Positions 60,117 through 64,000 of a DNA stretch of 64,000 bases are shown piece by piece. The DNA is from Palsa-504 sp963795795 (GTDB lineage: Bacteria > Actinomycetota > Actinomycetes > Streptosporangiales > Streptosporangiaceae), in NCBI GenBank assembly GCA_963795795.1, contig CAWCJS010000005.1:62001-126000 (forward strand), read 5' to 3'. Position numbers and translations under genes: made by a program. How positions within the stretch are numbered: position 1 is the stretch's first letter; every line of letters starts with the position of its first letter. The notes under the pieces were generated by a model. The model was given only the letters and a program-made list of their open reading frames with translations. It was not told the DNA's origin and searched no databases.

Positions 60117-60767
60117 CTACGGGCGCGGCGCCCACACGGTGGTGCGCTTGACGTCGCGGTCCTCCAGCACGCCCAGGCCGGGCACATCGTAGGCGGCCAG
60201 GGGCCTGAGGCGATCGGTCGGCAGATACGCCCGGCCGAGGTCACCCACCAGGACAGCGACCCGGCAGGCGCGGGCGCGGTCGAGGAACTGCAGTACCCGG
60301 GAAGCCAGGTCGCGCTCGTAGAAGGCATCGGCCACCAGGATCAGGTCGGCGCCATCGGGAACCTCGTCCCGGTCCAGGATGTCGGCGCAGACCGCACGGA
60401 CCGACACCTGGTTGGCGGCCGCGTTCATGGTAATGGCCGCGACCGCCAGTGGGTCGACGTCGTAGGCGGTCACGGCCGCGGCCCCCGCCCTGGCCGCCGC
60501 GATGGCCACCAGCCCGGAGCCGGACGCCAGGTCGATCACCTGTCGGCCGGCGGCCGTCTCCGGATGGTCCAGGAGGTAGCGGGCCATCGCCTGCCCGCCC
60601 GGCCAGGCGAACGCCCAGAACGGCGGGTCCAGGCCGGTCCGCCCGGTGGCCTGCTCCACGCGCTCCCACGCGCTGACCGGCTCCCCGGCCTGGTGCAGCA
60701 AGATCTCCGGAACCAGCGGCACGCGGCGCAGTTCGGTGAGCTCTGCGATCATCTCCGCTGCGGCCAC
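60117..60767 (-). CDS. Class I SAM-dependent methyltransferase (ETFB lysine methyltransferase-like)
   Basis: 216 residues. PPFWAFAWPGGQAMARYLLD and QVIDLASGSGLVAIAAARAG (SAM-binding motif I), AVTAYDVDPLAVAAITMNAA (motif II) and LILVADAFYERDLASRVLQF (acidic post-motif) match the ETFB/nicotinamide-methyltransferase-like family. It probably methylates a protein lysine or small amine; cytosolic. Confidence 0.9.
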   Translation of the reverse strand: MAAAEMIAELTELRRVPLVPEILLHQAGEPVSAWERVEQATGRTGLDPPFWAFAWPGGQAMARYLLDHPETAAGRQVIDLASGSGLVAIAAARAGAAAVTAYDVDPLAVAAITMNAAANQVSVRAVCADILDRDEVPDGADLILVADAFYERDLASRVLQFLDRARACRVAVLVGDLGRAYLPTDRLRPLAAYDVPGLGVLEDRDVKRTTVWAPRP

Positions 60768-61108
60768 GATGCTCCTCCTGCGGGGGCTGAGACGTTCCCG
60801 CTGTGAAACGCGCCGGCTGGCACCTGCGGAGGGGCCGCTCCGGCCAGCTGCTACCGGGGTCTTACCCCCTTGACCTTAGGGCTGACGAGCACCGACCGGC
60901 AGGAACTCCCGCGTCAACCGCTCGGCCCTGGAAGGCTGAGCGCGGCGTGCCTACACCAGCATCATTCTGGCCTGCTGGTTGGGTCATAGGCGGAACTGTT
61001 GGAGGTCCGAACTGCGAGAACGGGACTGGCCACGGACGTGTCATGGCCAGTCCCGGTTACTTCGGCGTAGCGATAACCGCCCGCAGCCCGGCGGCGGCGA
61101 TCAAATGC
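60768..61108. other. Intergenic region with a terminator, no gene
   Basis: About 340 bases. Holds the 12-bp hairpin described separately at 61021-61055. The rest (60800-61010) is mixed GC and shows no clear gene, promoter consensus or RNA structure that I can support. Confidence 0.5.
61021..61055 (-). terminator. Hairpin terminator after the secreted-protein gene
   Basis: CGGGACTGGCCA and TGGCCAGTCCCG form a perfect 12-bp stem with 11-base loop, 54 bases after the stop of the gene at 61109. T-poor tail, so termination may be Rho-assisted or L-shaped as in many actinomycetes. Confidence 0.7.
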
Positions 61109-61894
61109 TCACTTCTGGATGATGATGAACTGGCGCATCGCGTCGATTCCGTAGCTTGAGCGGCACAATCCGCCGAGGCTGGCGTCCGGGCCCTGGGCCT
61201 CGGCCTGGTTGGCGACAGGCCCGTAGGTCTGTCCGTCGAAGTGGTAGATGACGTTGATCAGGAGCTGTGCCGCGGCCAGCAGGTTCCCGGCCACGCGGCC
61301 GATGAACAGCGCTTTGCCCGAGCTGCTGGCGATGAACGAGTCGGGGTCGGGCTTCTGGAATCGCGGGAGTGCAGAGGTCAGCGCGATCGTCGGTTCGGCG
61401 TCCGGGCAATAGGCGTTGTTCGAGTCAGGGCTGAAGGTCCGGTAGAACAGCGAGTAGACGCCGCCAGGGATCAGCCCGCTCATCGTGATCAAGAAATCGG
61501 TGTGGGTGACGCCGCCTAGGGTGTCGGTCCAGGCATACGACTTAGCCGTGGCCGATGAGAACTGACCCCAGGTGAGGTTGAGCGAGTCTCCTGCGAGGTT
61601 GAACAGAGGGGCGGACGGTGCGGTCGAGGTGGCGGATACGGCGACCAAGGTCCCATTTTGAGAGACCGTGTAGACGTCGCCATCGAACGGGACGATCCCG
61701 ACGTTCGGCGTCGGAGTGGTGAACATCGTCGAGGCGCTGGCGGCCGGCGCCTGTACGGCCAAGGCCGCACATACCGCGCCTGCGGCAATGACCGCAGCGA
61801 TTACACGGCGACGACGCTGGCCCTCGCGTCTCCGGCCGGGTCCGGCCGCACGCTCCGGACCCCGGGAAGCAAGCAGAGTGGTGACGACCCTCAT
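61109..61894 (-). CDS. Secreted protein of unknown function
   Basis: 261 residues from ATG 61894 (GGAAGGAAA upstream). N-region is Arg-rich (RRREGQRRRRVIAAVIAAG) followed by a hydrophobic stretch ending APAASAS, a long actinobacterial signal peptide. Mature domain about 210 residues, beta-rich: VGIVPFDGDVYTVSQNGTLV, SYAWTDTLGGVTHTDFLITM and an Ala/Leu-rich helix NLLAAAQLLINVIYHFDGQT. Two Cys (NAYCPD and GGLCRSS) could pair. No family recognised. The frame opening at 61936 is less likely. Confidence 0.75.
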   Translation of the reverse strand: MRVVTTLLASRGPERAAGPGRRREGQRRRRVIAAVIAAGAVCAALAVQAPAASASTMFTTPTPNVGIVPFDGDVYTVSQNGTLVAVSATSTAPSAPLFNLAGDSLNLTWGQFSSATAKSYAWTDTLGGVTHTDFLITMSGLIPGGVYSLFYRTFSPDSNNAYCPDAEPTIALTSALPRFQKPDPDSFIASSSGKALFIGRVAGNLLAAAQLLINVIYHFDGQTYGPVANQAEAQGPDASLGGLCRSSYGIDAMRQFIIIQK

Positions 61895-62043
61895 GGCAAT
61901 TTCCTTCCTGCAAGGCTGCTTCGTAGCGTTGCGCACCGCATTGCAGCGGTATTGCAGTGTTGGCCTTGCCTTACAGCCGCGCGCTCGCCAGAGTGCGTAC
62001 AGATGGCATCCGGCGAACGGCCGGAAGGAGTGGCGCCACAGCC

Positions 62044-62769
62044 CTACGTTGCCTTGCCGCTCCGAACGGTTCCGCGAGGTCTTTCCGGGACCAGGCCAGT
62101 CGTCGCTAGGGCGGCGACCAGGTCACGAACGGCCGGCCAGCGGGACATCGTGGCGATGAAGGCATCGATGTCGTGGCTCCCGAGGAGCAGCCGACGCGGC
62201 ATGGGGGTAGCGCGGGGCCGGACTTCTTGCGTGTCGGCGAGTCGCCGCAGTGCGATGTTGAGGGTGGCGTGCAGGCCGGCTTCCAGGATCTGACGGAGCT
62301 GGCGCTCCATTTGAGCGACGTCCGGTGCGGGGGCAGGCGGGCGGCTACCGTAGATTCGGGCTTTGCGCTCGGGCCATTCCAGGGCCTGCTCGATGTGCTG
62401 GACGGCGTGCCGGCCGATCGTGTTATCCGGCATCAGCCGGGCGAAGTAGGCGACCTGCTCGGCACGGGGCGCCGACCGCAGGACCGGGTCGGCGGCGATG
62501 GTCGCCTGGGCCCAGCGGATAAGCGGCCTGACCTTGTCCTTGGCCCGGCGGCTCCAGACCATATGCCAGATGTCGGACCCATACGTGCCGCGGAGGTCGG
62601 GTGTCACGCTGTCCGGCTCAGCGTCCCGGCGGTAGGCAATGACGGCGGCAAGCTCGCGAGAGCGCTGCTGCTTGTGAATCATCCTGCGGTTATCGCGGGC
62701 GGTCCTGCGGCCGGTCGAGGGCAGCACCGACCGGCCCATGTCCTTGATCTTCTGGTCGTGATTGCGCAC
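62044..62769 (-). CDS. Hypothetical protein, Arg-rich, mobile-element-type family
   Basis: 241 residues from GTG 62769 (GGAG upstream). Opening RNHDQKIKDMGRSVLPSTGR resembles uncharacterised actinomycete proteins found beside integrative elements and plasmids (recollection, not verified). Basic throughout; a helical middle (PLIRWAQATIAADPVLRSAP then RAEQVAYFARLMP) and ALEWPERKARIYGS, and VAQMERQLRQILEAGLHATL near the end suggest a DNA-binding or structural helical protein. No catalytic motif. Confidence 0.65.
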   Translation of the reverse strand: MRNHDQKIKDMGRSVLPSTGRRTARDNRRMIHKQQRSRELAAVIAYRRDAEPDSVTPDLRGTYGSDIWHMVWSRRAKDKVRPLIRWAQATIAADPVLRSAPRAEQVAYFARLMPDNTIGRHAVQHIEQALEWPERKARIYGSRPPAPAPDVAQMERQLRQILEAGLHATLNIALRRLADTQEVRPRATPMPRRLLLGSHDIDAFIATMSRWPAVRDLVAALATTGLVPERPRGTVRSGKAT

Positions 62770-63009
62770 GGCGAGTTCAGCTCCAGTCCGAAGGCGAACA
62801 GAGCCACGCGCATCCTGACGGCGTGGCTAAGTAACCAGACGTTCAGCCTTTGGAGATGGAACATGGGAACCCCTATGGGAGCACGGACACCGCAGCAGTC
62901 GGCCGACTGGTATCGACAATGCCGACGTGCACCAGTAGACCCCGGACCACTGGCAACGTACAACTGGTTTTCGCTTGGTTCGTCTCGTCAATGGTTGAGT
63001 TCTGAGGAT
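62770..63009. other. Spacer between the hypothetical gene and ArsR
   Basis: About 240 bases, less GC-rich than average. A GGAG-preceded ATG at 62855 opens a 49-codon frame to about 63006, and an overlapping frame (MGTPMGARTPQQSADWYRQC) is in phase with ArsR. Neither resembles a known protein. The region may hold the promoter of the ArsR gene. Confidence 0.35.
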
Positions 63010-63426
63010 GTGGCTGGCTCGCCCGAGGCAACGGCGGGCGTGCCCGGGCGTACGGTTACGCAGCTGACGGATCCGCGGGCGCTGCGGGCGTACGCGCACC
63101 CGGTACGGATGAAGCTGGTGGGGCTGCTGCGTACGGAGGGACCGCTGACCGCGACCCGGGCGGCCGAGCTGCTCGGCGAGTCATCGGGGACGTGCTCGTT
63201 CCATCTCCGGCAGCTGGCCAAGTACGGGCTGGTCGAGGAGGCGGGCGGCGGGTCCGGGCGGCAGAAGCCGTGGCGGCCCACCACCACGTCCACGGCCTGG
63301 GACGCGATCGCGGAAACGCCCGAGGCCACCGCGGCGACCGAGCTGCTGAACACCATCATCGCCGAGGAGTACTTCGGGGACCTGATGCGCTGGGTGGAGG
63401 CCAGCCCGAACGAGCCGGGACGCTGA
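63010..63426 (+). CDS. ArsR-like wHTH regulator, 3'-truncated
   Basis: About 138 residues from GTG 63010. The wHTH of this group is intact: LTDPRALRAYAHPVRMKLVG, LRTEGPLTATRAAELLGESS then GTCSFHLRQLAKYGLVEEAG, and IAETPEATAATELLNTIIAE. After EEYFGDLMRWVEASPNEPGR the protein stops at 63426; relatives continue for about 60-80 residues. Beyond the stop, MFS coding sequence begins in mid-protein in another frame. Thus the gene is fused to the MFS gene by a deletion. HTH part could still function. Confidence 0.8.
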   Translation: MAGSPEATAGVPGRTVTQLTDPRALRAYAHPVRMKLVGLLRTEGPLTATRAAELLGESSGTCSFHLRQLAKYGLVEEAGGGSGRQKPWRPTTTSTAWDAIAETPEATAATELLNTIIAEEYFGDLMRWVEASPNEPGR

Positions 63427-64000
63427 GCATCGCCTTCAACGTGTCGGACGGGACGCTGTTCGTCTCGATCGTCTCACCGGAGCAGTACGTGGACGGGCAG
63501 TCGCTGATCTACGGCAGCCGGGCGCTGTCGTTCGTGGGCGGGCCGAGCATCGGCGGCGTGCTCGTCCAGGTGTTCACCGCCCCGGTCGCGATCATCGCGA
63601 ACGCGGTGTCCTTCCTGGGCTCGGCGTTCTTCCTCGGCCGCATCGCGCCGACCGAGCCGTCCGCCGAGGAGGGCAGTGGGTCGATCATGGCCGGAGCGCG
63701 GTTTATCGCCGGGTCGGGCATCGTGCGCGCGTCGCTGATCGCGGTGGGCACGGTCAACTTCTTCAACCTGATGTTCAACGCCATTTACCTGCTCTACGCG
63801 GTGCGCGTGCTGCACATCCGGGCCGGCGTCGTGGGCCTGCTGCTCGGCATGGCCGCGATCGGCGGCCTGGTCGGGGCCATGGTCACCAAGCGCATCGCGG
63901 CCCGGATCGGAGCCGGCTGGGCGTACGCGCTGGGCTGCCTGCTGTTCACCGCGCCGTTGGTGGGCTGGCCGCTGGCCCACGGGAGGATAGCGGTGGTGCT
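63420..64000 (+). pseudogene. MFS transporter lacking its 5' part, runs off the right edge
   Basis: The plus strand from 63420 reads TLSIAFNVSDGTLFVSIVSP, EQYVDGQSLIYGSRALSFVG, GVLVQVFTAPVAIIANAVSF then LGSAFFLGRIAPTEPSAEEG, RFIAGSGIVRASLIAVGTVN and FNAIYLLYAVRVLHIRAGVV. This is the middle of a 12-helix MFS exporter (helices about 4-9). The first helices and any start codon are missing; the reading joins the ArsR gene. The remainder lies outside the window. Confidence 0.85.

Overview
The window is about 64 kb of very GC-rich DNA with strong G/C at third codon positions, densely packed genes, ATGA start/stop overlaps and many ATG/GTG starts. Together with 13E12-type DUF222/HNH protein, YtrA-type GntR, ECF41-type sigma factors, a Rv2629/Vms1-like protein, DUF3099, DUF3054 and DUF3500 families, this points to an actinomycete chromosome, probably a soil filamentous lineage. 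No rRNA, tRNA, CRISPR array, integrase or transposase was found. I cannot name the species.

Layout. 1-14.2 kb: edge of a cation efflux (CDF) gene, DUF3500 and isochorismatase genes, a sedolisin lipoprotein, a frameshifted HNH gene, a frameshifted DinB gene, two aldehyde dehydrogenases and deoC (a deoxyribose catabolic set split by a P450 and a small secreted protein), a Zn-ribbon/HTH protein and an amidase. 14.3-20.1 kb: two GT4 mannosyltransferase-like genes, a GDSL hydrolase, an HtrA/PDZ protease, DUF3054 and a second isochorismatase. 20.2-29.5 kb: a 1290-residue helicase-nuclease of the type seen in defence proteins, two paralogous LolA-like proteins (one truncated beside the helicase), an MBL hydrolase/alpha-beta hydrolase operon and TetR/SRPBCC relics. 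29.5-35.1 kb: two ECF41-like sigma modules with recognisable autoregulatory promoters, plus an ArsR-SRPBCC-RibD operon with a perfect palindromic operator. 35.1-47 kb: a PQQ-propeller lipoprotein, then a LacI-controlled operon of oligopeptide-type ABC transporter, secreted GH144-like enzyme and cytoplasmic GH39-like enzyme, probably for uptake and breakdown of an oligosaccharide. 47-58 kb: SnoaL protein, YtrA-type ABC exporter operon, divergent MFS/DUF5937-ArsR pair, a broken zinc alcohol dehydrogenase, a nitrilase fused to an alpha/beta hydrolase, and a PYROXD2-like oxidoreductase. 58-64 kb: Rv2629-like protein, DUF6069, methyltransferase, secreted and unknown proteins, and an ArsR gene fused to a 5'-truncated MFS gene at the right edge.

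Two themes stand out. First, tandem duplications of gene junctions: at two same-strand junctions the duplicated unit contains the end of the upstream gene and the start of the downstream gene, giving chains of small chimeric ORFs linked by ATGA/GTGA overlaps (16.54-16.83 kb and 52.41-52.61 kb); a convergent junction (10.99-11.15 kb) and several coding minisatellites show related behaviour. Second, about a dozen otherwise good genes carry one- or two-base frame disruptions. Some lie in repeats and could be biological; the many single-base cases in unique GC-rich sequence could equally be uncorrected assembly indels, so pseudogene calls here are provisional.
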